64,000 bases of DNA from JADJLQ01 sp031417835 (lineage in GTDB: Bacteria; Bacteroidota; Bacteroidia; Chitinophagales; Saprospiraceae), in NCBI GenBank assembly GCA_031417835.1, contig JANOWJ010000192.1, forward strand, positions 1 to 64,000, given 5' to 3'. The translations under genes and the position numbers were made by a program. The notes under the pieces are model-generated. The model saw nothing but the letters and a program-made list of their open reading frames with translations. It was not told the origin of the DNA and did no database searches. Below, piece by piece: positions 7,537-16,466 of the stretch. Numbering within the stretch: the stretch's first letter is position 1; the number at the start of each line of letters is the position of its first letter.

Positions 7537-8274
7537 ATGCGAAAATTTGGACTCATTGGCTATCCTCTTGGACACTCTTTTTCGAAAAAGTATTTTTCTG
7601 AAAAATTTAAAACAGAAGGTATTCAAGATGCCTCTTATAATCTTTACCCTTTGGAGTCCATCGATGAATTTAAAGACTTGGTGTATAGCATCGGTACTGG
7701 ACTGCGAGGTTTAAATGTCACGATACCCTATAAAAAGGCGGTGATCCCTTATTTAAATGAGTTGTCTGAGGAAGCCAAAGCCTTGCAAGCCGTAAATACT
7801 ATTTTATTTGAAGAGGATCGCACGATTGGCAACAATACGGATATCATTGGTTTTGAAGAAAGTCTGAAACTTTTTATACCTATTAGTATTGATCATGCAT
7901 TGATCTTAGGCAATGGCGGCTCTTCAAGAGCAGTCCAATATGTCCTACGCAAGCTCGATATTTCCTATCAGGTCGTCTCACGCACATCAGATGCCCAATT
8001 ACTGAGATACGACGATCTTGCACCAGACCTTTTATACCGATCAAAATTGATCATCAACACGACGCCACTAGGTATGCATCCGAACGAAGCTCAATACCCT
8101 GACATTCGATATGATGCGTTAGGACAAAGCCATTATTTATATGATTTGATTTACAATCCGACGAAAACCTTATTTTTAAGCCGGGGCGAAGCTCAGGGTT
8201 GTAAAATCCAAAACGGATTGGACATGCTCTATCGTCAAGCGGAAGCCGCCTGGAAAATCTGGAATCAAATATGA
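7537..8274 (+). CDS. aroE: Shikimate dehydrogenase (NADP+)
   Basis: Reduces 3-dehydroshikimate to shikimate in aromatic amino-acid synthesis. The substrate loop GYPLGHSFSK is at 8-17, the catalytic Lys is in NVTIPYKK (K66), and Asp102 is in GNNTD. The NADP-binding turn reads GNGGSS at 125-130, a variant of the usual GAGGAS/A. The end GLDMLYRQAEAAWKIW is typical. The 245 residues are on the short side, as in other Bacteroidota. The stop overlaps the next gene's start by four bases (ATGA), so aroE and the proline dehydrogenase are translationally coupled although metabolically unrelated. Confidence 0.96.
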   Translation: MRKFGLIGYPLGHSFSKKYFSEKFKTEGIQDASYNLYPLESIDEFKDLVYSIGTGLRGLNVTIPYKKAVIPYLNELSEEAKALQAVNTILFEEDRTIGNNTDIIGFEESLKLFIPISIDHALILGNGGSSRAVQYVLRKLDISYQVVSRTSDAQLLRYDDLAPDLLYRSKLIINTTPLGMHPNEAQYPDIRYDALGQSHYLYDLIYNPTKTLFLSRGEAQGCKIQNGLDMLYRQAEAAWKIWNQI

Positions 8275-9464
8275 TGACATCTACCTATTTAGACTTCGCC
8301 AATACAGAAATCGCCTTTGCACACAAGTCAGATCAAGAGCTAAAAGATACTTATTGGCTTTTTAAAATGATGAATAAACCCAATTTGGTGAAAGTGGGGT
8401 CTGGATTTGCCCGATTGATGGCGACCTTGAAGCTCCCTATTTTAGATCCTATCATTAAAGCCACCATTTTTAAACAGTTTTGTGGAGGGACTAATTTACT
8501 CGATTGTCAATCAGTGATTGACAGGCTCTATAAGAATAAGACTATGAGTATTTTGGACTATGGAGTAGAAGCCCGTGATACCGAGAAAGATTTTGACCTT
8601 GCTCTGACCGAAATCATCAAAGCGATACAATTTGGGGCAGCCAATGCGTCTATTCCAGTCATTTCAATCAAAATATCATCTATAGCCCGCAATGAACTAT
8701 TGGAGAAATGGCAAGGTCATAATGCATTGGAGTCATATGAAGATGCAGAACTGGCCAAAGTAAGGAAAAGAATGCATCGCATCATGCATATGGCCTCGGA
8801 TATGGGTATTGGAGTATTCGTCGATGCTGAAGAGTCCTGGGTGCAGGATGCCATGGATGCACTCACCGAAGAAATGATGGAAGCATACAACAAAAAGAAA
8901 GTAGTCGTTTATAACACGTATCAGATGTATCGCAAAGACAGGATGGATTTTTTAAAGCATAGTTTTGAAAAATCGATAGCACGCAATTATTATCTAGGCG
9001 CTAAAGTCGTACGCGGAGCATATATGGTCAAGGAACGTAAGCGTGCGGAAGAAAAGGGATACGAATCACCGATCCATCAAAGTAAGATGGATAGTGATAC
9101 ATCATTTGATCAGGCCATCGAGTTTTGTGTGGAGCACTACGACCGGATCTCATCCTGTAATGCATCTCATAATGCTGAAAGTTGTATGTTACAGACGCGG
9201 CTGATCTCTGATCGCTCCATTCCCCGCAATCATAGCCATCTTAATTTTTGCCAACTCATGGGGATGAGTGATAACATGACCTTCAATCTCGCCCATCAAG
9301 GTTATAATGTTGCCAAATATGTAGTCTATGGATCGATAGTAGATGTGATGCCGTACCTGATCCGAAGAGCTCAGGAAAATACTTCCATCACCGGTGATGT
9401 CGGTAGGGAGCTTGCCTTAGTGACCAAAGAAATGGATAGAAGAAGGATAAAATATAAGAAGTAG
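8271..9464 (+). CDS. Proline dehydrogenase
   Basis: FAD-dependent enzyme that oxidises proline to pyrroline-5-carboxylate. It is the stand-alone PutA-type barrel of 397 residues with no fused P5C dehydrogenase. The features are IFVDAEES-like 'VFVDAEESWVQDAMD' (about 182-196), 'YYLGAKVVRGAYMVKER' (about 241-257), 'SCNASHNAESC' and the C-terminal 'ENTSITGDVGRELALVTKE', which match Bacteroidota ProDH. It overlaps aroE by four bases. The next gene is convergent. The P5C dehydrogenase partner is not in the window. Confidence 0.93.
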   Translation: MMTSTYLDFANTEIAFAHKSDQELKDTYWLFKMMNKPNLVKVGSGFARLMATLKLPILDPIIKATIFKQFCGGTNLLDCQSVIDRLYKNKTMSILDYGVEARDTEKDFDLALTEIIKAIQFGAANASIPVISIKISSIARNELLEKWQGHNALESYEDAELAKVRKRMHRIMHMASDMGIGVFVDAEESWVQDAMDALTEEMMEAYNKKKVVVYNTYQMYRKDRMDFLKHSFEKSIARNYYLGAKVVRGAYMVKERKRAEEKGYESPIHQSKMDSDTSFDQAIEFCVEHYDRISSCNASHNAESCMLQTRLISDRSIPRNHSHLNFCQLMGMSDNMTFNLAHQGYNVAKYVVYGSIVDVMPYLIRRAQENTSITGDVGRELALVTKEMDRRRIKYKK

Positions 9465-9496
9465 AGATTCAACATAATTGAGCGCTGCCATTCAGA

Positions 9497-10915
9497 TTAA
9501 ATTGCAGTTGCTTTTTCTATTAGCCAGCCCTGATTCACTACACCTTCTGTTGATTTTATATCCAAAATCACTTTTAGTTTGGCGGCTTTATCTTGATACT
9601 TGACCTTGCTCAGGCGTTTGACAAATTTGATAAAATTGGCGTATCGCAGCTTTTTAGCTGCTGTGATGTCCTTTTCATGTCGATTGAGGAAAGTCCTGAA
9701 ACTATCGGCCAAAGAGGCCATCGCCGGCCATTCTTCAACTTCAAAATAAGTAGCGAGGAGCAATACTTTAGAGTCAAGATTGTAAGTTAATTCTGCAAAC
9801 TCCACATCTTGTAATTTTTCAATGACCAAGTCGAATTTATGCTGATTAAAGTATAACCTTGCCTGGGAAAAAGTAACCAGAGTGTGTTTTTGATCTAGCG
9901 GTATAATTTTTTGATATTCTTCAATGAAATTTTCTGTCCAGATAAATTCTTTCGTGCGGATACCAAGGATCACGATGTTCAGAAAGTGTCCGGGATGGAA
10001 ACTTTTTAACGGGAAAATTAAATCATGTTTCAAGCCATATTTATACCATTGCAATTGCTCACTTCCAAACTTCAATAAACCTTTATTATATAAAAAAGTG
10101 CAAAAATTAATCACTTCTTTTAAAATATCGACTGCCTCCTTTAATGAAAATTTATTGAGATGTACTAAAAGATTTTCCTTTAGTGCCTCGTAGGCTTCAT
10201 CCGTGAACGTGTCTTTTTTGAGTTTATATATTCTATAATAAATGTCTATTTCGGGATACTTTAGGTAGTCGTTTAGTTCAATGATTTCAATAACATCTTT
10301 TTCAAGTAAAATTTCAATGGGGACATTAAAATCATGCCTTCGGGTAACTGCATTTACCAGCTGTTTTGTTTTTTCTGAGATATAAAATAGATCTAGAAAA
10401 TGATGAATGCTTTCTTGATTTGATTTGGATTCCATATTGATGTCAAACTCCAATAAATCATAAAGATTTCGCTCTAATTGAAACTTCTGTAAATAGAATT
10501 CGGATGAAATGTGAACCGACTTATTGAATTCAGCTTGGATACTATTTGAAGTGGACTTATACAATGGTTCGATTTGGTGTTCGTGTATATATTGGAGCAG
10601 TAGATTGCCAGATTGGAAGGAGTTTGTAGACAATTGTTCAAACGTAAAAAATTTTTGCATTACTACCATGATATCATTACAAAGCTTACGCCATTTAAGA
10701 TCGTTAAATGGGGTATCATGGAAAATTTTATCCCATACACTTATTTTGTCCAGATGTTCTATTGATCCTGATTTAGTCCGTTGTATGACCTGCTTCAAAA
10801 GTAGACTTAGTGCCGGATTCGTATTGCAATATGGCGAGTCAAAAAACTTCTCAAGCCTGCCCATTTCCTCTTTGTTGAGGGTTGTCAGGACTTTTATAAA
10901 TTTTAACTCTTTCAT
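9497..10915 (-). CDS. Conserved helical protein of unknown function
   Basis: A 472-residue protein with no signal peptide and no recognised catalytic motif. It is rich in Leu, Lys and aromatic residues and reads as a continuous series of amphipathic helices, suggesting a TPR-like or other helical-repeat fold. The N-terminus has the pattern 'LNKEEMGRLEKFFDSPYCN', a short domain I associate with Bacteroidota unknowns, but I cannot name a family. It is transcribed alone, convergent with the proline dehydrogenase and divergent from the T9SS protein. Function not assigned. Confidence 0.7.
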   Translation of the reverse strand: MKELKFIKVLTTLNKEEMGRLEKFFDSPYCNTNPALSLLLKQVIQRTKSGSIEHLDKISVWDKIFHDTPFNDLKWRKLCNDIMVVMQKFFTFEQLSTNSFQSGNLLLQYIHEHQIEPLYKSTSNSIQAEFNKSVHISSEFYLQKFQLERNLYDLLEFDINMESKSNQESIHHFLDLFYISEKTKQLVNAVTRRHDFNVPIEILLEKDVIEIIELNDYLKYPEIDIYYRIYKLKKDTFTDEAYEALKENLLVHLNKFSLKEAVDILKEVINFCTFLYNKGLLKFGSEQLQWYKYGLKHDLIFPLKSFHPGHFLNIVILGIRTKEFIWTENFIEEYQKIIPLDQKHTLVTFSQARLYFNQHKFDLVIEKLQDVEFAELTYNLDSKVLLLATYFEVEEWPAMASLADSFRTFLNRHEKDITAAKKLRYANFIKFVKRLSKVKYQDKAAKLKVILDIKSTEGVVNQGWLIEKATAI

Positions 10916-11030
10916 TCGTTAATATATTAGAAATATATTACATGTAAAAAAGATTGAACTGCAATTTTATACGCATATCAAAATAATTAAATGTGTTAAT
11001 TTTGTATATAGAAAAAATATATGTTTAGTT

Positions 11031-11059
11031 TTTTGATTTACAATTTATGACTATCTTTG
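11031..11059 (+). promoter_or_regulatory. Candidate promoter of the T9SS/dockerin gene
   Basis: TTTTG (11031-11035) and TATCTTTG (11052-11059) resemble the Bacteroidota -33 and -7 elements with a 16-base spacer, slightly short of the usual 17-23. If real, transcription begins near 11066, after the first in-frame ATG at 11047, which supports the ATG at 11086 as the true start. A second isolated TAATTTTG is at 10997-11004. Confidence 0.4.
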
Positions 11060-11085
11060 AATCTGAAATTATAGTCGCTAAGATA

Positions 11086-13284
11086 ATGAACCGGATTGTT
11101 AGACTTTTTTGTTTTTTAATTCTAGTTTCTTTTGGTCAATTCATGTTTGGTCAAAATTGGAATTTAACGACAGTCTGTTATCGTGACTTTGTTCAATCTA
11201 CAGGAAATTCCGTTCTCTTGTCACCTTTGGCAAACGATATTAATCTCAATACACAACCATTATCATTAAAGTCGGTTTCTTTTGTCGAGCACGGTAGAGC
11301 ACTTATTATTGGTAACAATGTTCAATTTTTCCCAGAGCTCGGTTATCATGGATTAGGTCATGTCATTTATACTGCCTGCGATGTAAAAGGCAATTGTGGT
11401 GTCGGAGAAATTTCCATTATGATCACCGATCCTAAAAAGATTAGTTTTAGTGATACGGTTGCTCAAGCTATTTTCAGGAATAAAACTTTCAGCTTTTATC
11501 TTTCGGAAATAGATTTTCAATTGAATCAAGATCCAAAATTTGGAAAACTTGAAAAATTAAATGATTTTCAATACTATTATATTCCTTCAGGTCCCGTGGG
11601 CGCTGTTGAAAAATTTGGTTTTAGCAAAGGGAATAAACATTCAAATTTTGAATTGACTTTGATCGATAAACCTTCGTTCAATCAATTTTTAATGGATGAT
11701 ATTATCTATTTAAATAAGAATACCTCTAGATTATTTTCAGTTACCAAAAACGATAATAGCAGCAGCGGTGCACTTGTCATTACTTCTTTCACCCAGCCTC
11801 TATCAGGGACTCTTTCACTAAATGGGGACAATACATTCACGTATACTTCTACACTGGACTTTGATGGCATTGCAGAGTTTGAGTATACCGCTTGTAATCC
11901 CCAGAGTTGTGAAACAGCGAAGGCCTACCTTTATGTGAGTGATTTTTTGCCACGGGAGGACTTGAATCCTTTATTCAGAGTAGCGGAAGGAAGATCTTTG
12001 GTCATTCCTTATGATATTCCGGTTCAGGATTATGAATTTAAAATTCTCAATCAACCGAGTTTTGGCTTATTAGATTTTTACAAAGGCAATACGACAGTTA
12101 ATTTACAATGTGAAAGCAATACCAGTTTTAATCCATTAGTTTATACTCCTCTTCCTGGATTTATAGGTACTGACCATTTTATTGTCAATTTTTGCCTCAC
12201 CACCGGCACTAAACAATGTGCTCCAATCAAAATAAAAGTGGAGACATATGCTGAAGTTGGTTGTATCCCTACTTCTGAATTTGTATGGCCAGGTGATGCA
12301 AATGCAGATGGTTTAGTCAATTTAAGAGATGTAAATAGCATCAGTAAATTTATTGGTTCCACCGGACCAGCCCGACCAAGCGCGTCAACAGATTGGGCAA
12401 ATCAATTATCTGCATCATGGAGTAGGCGAGAAGGCATTAATGCTAAACATGCTGATGCTAATGGTGATGGTAATATCGATCAAAGTGATGTGCAGTGGGT
12501 GATCGCCAACAATAATAAGTCCCACAAGTTAGTACCCCAGGGTATTTACCAATTATATCCTTCGACTTCTTCGGCATCACCATTGGCTAAAGTAATAGCA
12601 CCTGGCGATGATGCCATTATTTACCTTGCTTTTGGCAATGATCAAAATTTGATATATGATGTTGAGGCTATAAGTTTTGATCTGGAATACAATTCTGAAT
12701 TGATTAAGCCTGAAGACATTATAGTGGAAGTGCTAGAAAATTCTTGGTTTGGTTACGACAATGTGATTTTAGACGGTAAATTAAATAGCCCGGGCAGCTT
12801 GAGTGTAAATTTTGCAAGCTCTCGTGGCAATAGTAGAAATGGTTTTGGCAAAACTGTCAGAGTCAGGACTAAAGGAGGGCCAATTGTATCACATGTAGAA
12901 GGATTCAAAATTCCAAAAGAACTGCCTTTAGAATTTGCGATTAAAAACATCAGACTAGATCAATTAAATGGTATTGTTTTGGCATTTCCTGATACAAAGT
13001 CCACCGTCATAATTGACTTTGATAAAAAGCCTATCCCTGCTGTTGGTATCAGACAATATCCCAATCCGGCCTCACAGTATGTCATCATCGAATCTAATAA
13101 ATCAAAAGATTTTATTGAGCGATTTACAATGACCGATCTTGCAGGAAGGATTGTGATTGAAAAAAATCTGGTACCCAGCCACCAATTCAGACAGTCTGTT
13201 TCCCATCTCCAGGCAGGTATCTATTTTTCCCAGGTAAAAACTACTTCAGGCACATTTACCCAGAAGTTGGAAATTAAGAAGTGA
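11086..13284 (+). CDS. Secreted T9SS surface protein with cadherin-like repeats and dockerin-type calcium motifs
   Basis: A 732-residue secreted protein. The chosen ATG gives a clean signal peptide (MNRIVRLFCFLILVSFG, cleaved near FGQ). The N-terminal 390 residues hold repeated beta-sandwich segments of the 'post-cadherin' kind ('DFDGIAEFEYTACNPQSCE', 'PGFIGTDHFIVNFC'). Two dockerin-like calcium loops follow (DANADGLVNLRD and DANGDGNIDQSD, about residues 403-475), then a further beta-rich region. The last 75 residues form a type A T9SS sorting domain (YPNPASQYVIIES ... FTQKLEIKK). It is likely exported by the type IX system and anchored at the surface. The role is probably adhesion or matrix formation (inference). 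Confidence 0.85.
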   Translation: MNRIVRLFCFLILVSFGQFMFGQNWNLTTVCYRDFVQSTGNSVLLSPLANDINLNTQPLSLKSVSFVEHGRALIIGNNVQFFPELGYHGLGHVIYTACDVKGNCGVGEISIMITDPKKISFSDTVAQAIFRNKTFSFYLSEIDFQLNQDPKFGKLEKLNDFQYYYIPSGPVGAVEKFGFSKGNKHSNFELTLIDKPSFNQFLMDDIIYLNKNTSRLFSVTKNDNSSSGALVITSFTQPLSGTLSLNGDNTFTYTSTLDFDGIAEFEYTACNPQSCETAKAYLYVSDFLPREDLNPLFRVAEGRSLVIPYDIPVQDYEFKILNQPSFGLLDFYKGNTTVNLQCESNTSFNPLVYTPLPGFIGTDHFIVNFCLTTGTKQCAPIKIKVETYAEVGCIPTSEFVWPGDANADGLVNLRDVNSISKFIGSTGPARPSASTDWANQLSASWSRREGINAKHADANGDGNIDQSDVQWVIANNNKSHKLVPQGIYQLYPSTSSASPLAKVIAPGDDAIIYLAFGNDQNLIYDVEAISFDLEYNSELIKPEDIIVEVLENSWFGYDNVILDGKLNSPGSLSVNFASSRGNSRNGFGKTVRVRTKGGPIVSHVEGFKIPKELPLEFAIKNIRLDQLNGIVLAFPDTKSTVIIDFDKKPIPAVGIRQYPNPASQYVIIESNKSKDFIERFTMTDLAGRIVIEKNLVPSHQFRQSVSHLQAGIYFSQVKTTSGTFTQKLEIKK

Positions 13285-13292
13285 TCCTAATT

Positions 13293-13739
13293 TCATCGCA
13301 ATCGATCCATAGATTTTACGATTTTTTCATCCTTTCGGATGCCTCTGTACGCTAAAAACAGACAAATCAATCCTACGATAGGCATAAAAGCCCCTAGGCC
13401 AGGAGTCAGTGTAGCTTGATGGACAGATCTGATTTGTAGAGTAGGTTGCAGAAAGCTATATCCACCGATCACATTTCCAGCTAGGATGAAGACCACAGCT
13501 AGGATCACAAATTGAATTTGTAATCGCCTTTTTTTAAATAAAAAAATAGCAACTATACAAAGCAGTATAGCCAGCCCTATTATCACAGTCGAAGGCAGAT
13601 TTTCTTGGGTGTATAAAAGCCCATCTTGATATAGACCAGAGGCCTCCGGTACAGAAGTTTTGACTAATGGATAAGTCAACATTAAAGCAAGGGCTGTAGC
13701 TGCAATTAACAAAAAAACAGTCTGAATTCTTTGGACCAT
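13293..13739 (-). CDS. DUF4293-family membrane protein
   Basis: A 148-residue inner-membrane protein with four hydrophobic segments (about 5-24, 50-67, 73-93 and 115-130) and a charged C-terminal tail. The start MVQRIQTVFLLIAATAL is the signature of DUF4293, a Bacteroidota-restricted family of unknown function. It is divergent from the OstA-like gene (102-base gap) and convergent with the T9SS gene, so it is likely monocistronic. Confidence 0.8.
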   Translation of the reverse strand: MVQRIQTVFLLIAATALALMLTYPLVKTSVPEASGLYQDGLLYTQENLPSTVIIGLAILLCIVAIFLFKKRRLQIQFVILAVVFILAGNVIGGYSFLQPTLQIRSVHQATLTPGLGAFMPIVGLICLFLAYRGIRKDEKIVKSMDRLR

Positions 13740-13841
13740 AGTCTTAATAAAATATTAATTACACGAAGATAAGGTGTTTACGAAATAAGGCTTAGCCTTA
13801 GCCGGTAACTTTTTATCTTGGGGCGGCGTTTAGATTACTAC

Positions 13842-15662
13842 ATGCGGTTGAAGTACATCCTATTATTTTTTTTAGCATGGTCTGGGATCTTGTCTTTGAC
13901 CCTTGAGGCTCAACAACCTACGGTCGCACCGGGTGAAGAAGAGGTGATCAAAATCCTGCATGCTGACTATACTTATTTGGAAGCCAAAGCCGGCGCAGAG
14001 CTAAAAATACTCAGTGGTACGGTACAGCTCTATCACGACAGTAGCTTTTTGTATTGTGACTCGGCTAGGATCGATGGCTTAAATGTCATGGCATATGGCA
14101 ATGTGGTCATCCGGCATAACGATACGGTCCAGATTTTTGCTGACTCCCTCCGCTACAATGGCAAACTCAAAGTCAGTGACTTATTTGGTGAAGTAATCCT
14201 GGTCAGTGGAGGTCAATCCCTTTATACACGCCGATTGCACTATGATTTGGATAGTTCAATAGCATCATATACGACACCAGGCACTCTAAGGACTAAAAAC
14301 ACTGTTCTTAAAAGCAAAAAAGGCTATTTTCATGTCCGGCAGGATATGGCTTATTTTTACGGTCAAGTCCAAATGACGGACCCTGAAATCCAGTTGAGAA
14401 GTGATTCTTTACAGTTTAATACTAAGACCCAGACAGCCTACTTTATTGCTCCGACTTTAATGGAAAAAGCTGATCGTAAAATTTATTGCGAAGGTGGGTA
14501 TTACGATGTGGATGATAAACTCGCATTGTTTACGGGCAATCCACAATACCTCGAAAATGATAAAAAGGCTTCCTCCAAAACCATGCTTTATGATGGCGCT
14601 GTAAACGAAATAAAGCTAATAGACGATGTCAAATTTGTCAGTAAGGCGACCTCTTTAGAAGGCGATACATTATTGTACAATGAAAAGACCAGGGATATGA
14701 CCATTTTCGGTACCGGGTTCATCACAACCCCCGATGGAACAGTGGAGTCTACAAAGAAATTGATCTATAACGAATTGACTCAAGTATTTATCACAAGTGG
14801 AAGGTCGGCTTTACAAGACAGCACGAATAAATTGGAGGCTGATCAAATCATCAGAGATGGGGTCTCAGGCAATCTAACGGCTATAGGAGATGTCCATTGG
14901 CTAGATACGGTCCATTCGGCATTCATCCGATGTGATTCAATGTTTTTAGATAAAAAAAACAATAAGGTCATCGCTATTGGCAAAGGTCGACAGCCTTTAT
15001 TTAAATCGTTTGCCAACATAAATGATACGCTTTTGATGCGAGCAGATACATTAGTTGCGCTCCAGGCGGATACGATCAGTAAAAGCAGAATCATCTTGGC
15101 CTATCGTCATGTGCAAATCCTGAGATCGGATATTCAGGCGGTCTGTGATTCGATGGTCTATAACGAAAAGGACTCTTTGTTTACACTTTATCACAATCCG
15201 GTGATTTGGTCTGATACTTCACAGTTTTTTGCGGATACGATCCGATTGTTGCAGTCGGGCAATCAGATCAAAACATTGTTTTTATATCAAAATGCAATGA
15301 TCATCAATTCCCCGGATCTGAAGTATTTTAATCAAATCAAGGGTCGCAACATCCGGGCTGAATTTGATTCCTCCCGACTGGCCACCGTAGATGTACTAGG
15401 CAATGCCGAAGCTGTTTACTACATTTTGGATGATGAGCAAGCATATATTGGTGTGAATAAAATCATTTGTAGTCATATCCTGGCTAGATTTGAGTCCAAT
15501 CAAGTTGACAAGATTTATTTTTTTACGCAGCCTAATGGGACCATGCACCCTATGCGTGCCGTAGATCATGAAAAAATTAAACTTAAGGGATTCAAATGGC
15601 ATTCTGATCTCCGCCCGGCATATAATTTGTTTCTTACAGAGCAGATTGTACATTTGCGTTAA
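13842..15662 (+). CDS. OstA-like (LptA/LptD N-domain-like) LPS transport protein
   Basis: A 606-residue exported protein made almost entirely of OstA-type beta-jellyroll repeats, the fold that carries lipopolysaccharide between membranes. The repeats show 'LSGTVQLYHDSSFLYCDSA', 'GNVVIRHNDTVQIFADSL' and similar 'GxVxxxxxxxxLxxDSxxY' units through the first 500 residues. The ATG at 13842 begins a proper signal peptide (MRLKYILLFFLAW), preferred over an in-frame TTG at 13818. Bacteroidota encode long OstA-like proteins in addition to LptD. The role as periplasmic bridge component is from the family. The next gene starts 7 bases later. Confidence 0.85.
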   Translation: MRLKYILLFFLAWSGILSLTLEAQQPTVAPGEEEVIKILHADYTYLEAKAGAELKILSGTVQLYHDSSFLYCDSARIDGLNVMAYGNVVIRHNDTVQIFADSLRYNGKLKVSDLFGEVILVSGGQSLYTRRLHYDLDSSIASYTTPGTLRTKNTVLKSKKGYFHVRQDMAYFYGQVQMTDPEIQLRSDSLQFNTKTQTAYFIAPTLMEKADRKIYCEGGYYDVDDKLALFTGNPQYLENDKKASSKTMLYDGAVNEIKLIDDVKFVSKATSLEGDTLLYNEKTRDMTIFGTGFITTPDGTVESTKKLIYNELTQVFITSGRSALQDSTNKLEADQIIRDGVSGNLTAIGDVHWLDTVHSAFIRCDSMFLDKKNNKVIAIGKGRQPLFKSFANINDTLLMRADTLVALQADTISKSRIILAYRHVQILRSDIQAVCDSMVYNEKDSLFTLYHNPVIWSDTSQFFADTIRLLQSGNQIKTLFLYQNAMIINSPDLKYFNQIKGRNIRAEFDSSRLATVDVLGNAEAVYYILDDEQAYIGVNKIICSHILARFESNQVDKIYFFTQPNGTMHPMRAVDHEKIKLKGFKWHSDLRPAYNLFLTEQIVHLR

Positions 15663-15669
15663 TATTGCT

Positions 15670-16401
15670 ATGGATCGAATTTTGATTGTTTTTTCGCTCT
15701 TCTTATTTACTTTAAGTCAGACACATGCAGCTGATCAAGCACTGGAAGCCTTTCGTATGGTAGAGCAAAAAAACTATGAAGGTGCAGCTAAAATATATGA
15801 ATCGCTGATCCAGGTCCATGGGGCTACCAGTGATTTGTGTTTTAATTTAGGTACTTGCTACCTTTATCTACAGCGTACACCGGAGGCCAGAGTGTATTTG
15901 GAACGTGCATTAAGCTATCAACCGGGCAGTGAAAAAATAAAAAACCAATTGCGCTACATTAATCAACGAATAGAACCCAAGATTGAAGCCTTACCCGCTT
16001 TTTTCTTATACGGTGGTCTGGTCCGCTTACGAGATATAGCGTCTAGTCAGATTTGGGGCTGGGTCATGCTGACCTTGGCATTCGTATGTGGGGCATTAGG
16101 CATAAAAAACAATACCAAAAAATCCACGCACGTACTTAAATATGTCAAGATAGCAGGGTTTTTATTTGTAATTACATCTTTAATATATCTCTCTCGTAAA
16201 CAATTTGAATACCAAGTCAGTGCAATATTGATGACCAATAGTCCGCTGAAGATAGCTCCTGAAGTCAATAGTCAGGAGTTGATCCCATTAGGAGCAGGCA
16301 CGAAGATGCAGGTGATCGACAGCCTGGATGGATGGTGGAAGGTACAGTTAGAGAATAATGACCAAGGATGGTTACCTAAAGAATCTTTAGCAAAAATCTG
16401 A
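15670..16401 (+). CDS. TPR and SH3-domain membrane protein (BatE-like)
   Basis: A 243-residue protein. The order is a signal peptide or membrane segment (MDRILIVFSLFLFTLSQTHA), two to three TPR units (about 25-105, 'LCFNLGTCYLYLQRTPEARV'), two hydrophobic segments (about 130-150 and 163-182), and a bacterial SH3 domain (about 185-240, 'DGWWKVQLENNDQGWLPKE'). This order matches BatE proteins of the Bacteroides aerotolerance operon, but no batA-D genes are adjacent, so the name is only a likeness. An upstream in-frame ATG inside the OstA-like gene would mask the signal peptide. It probably forms an operon with that gene. Confidence 0.75.
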   Translation: MDRILIVFSLFLFTLSQTHAADQALEAFRMVEQKNYEGAAKIYESLIQVHGATSDLCFNLGTCYLYLQRTPEARVYLERALSYQPGSEKIKNQLRYINQRIEPKIEALPAFFLYGGLVRLRDIASSQIWGWVMLTLAFVCGALGIKNNTKKSTHVLKYVKIAGFLFVITSLIYLSRKQFEYQVSAILMTNSPLKIAPEVNSQELIPLGAGTKMQVIDSLDGWWKVQLENNDQGWLPKESLAKI

Positions 16402-16466
16402 TTTCAGACTTTGATTTTTTTTATTATTAGGAAAAATATCACGGATACATAGTTAGTTTTGTCTTG

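Noticed and set aside
10524..10922. A 132-codon open frame on the plus strand inside the unknown helical gene
   Set aside because: It is antisense to a longer, compositionally normal gene, has no recognisable protein features, and has an unusual Cys/Trp/Ser-rich composition typical of shadow frames.
16454..16461. TAGTTTTG as a firm promoter for the VCBS gene
   Set aside because: The -7 match is perfect, but no TTG occurs within 17-23 bases upstream (the nearest is about 40 away), and it would place transcription start on top of the preferred ATG; kept only as a note on start choice.
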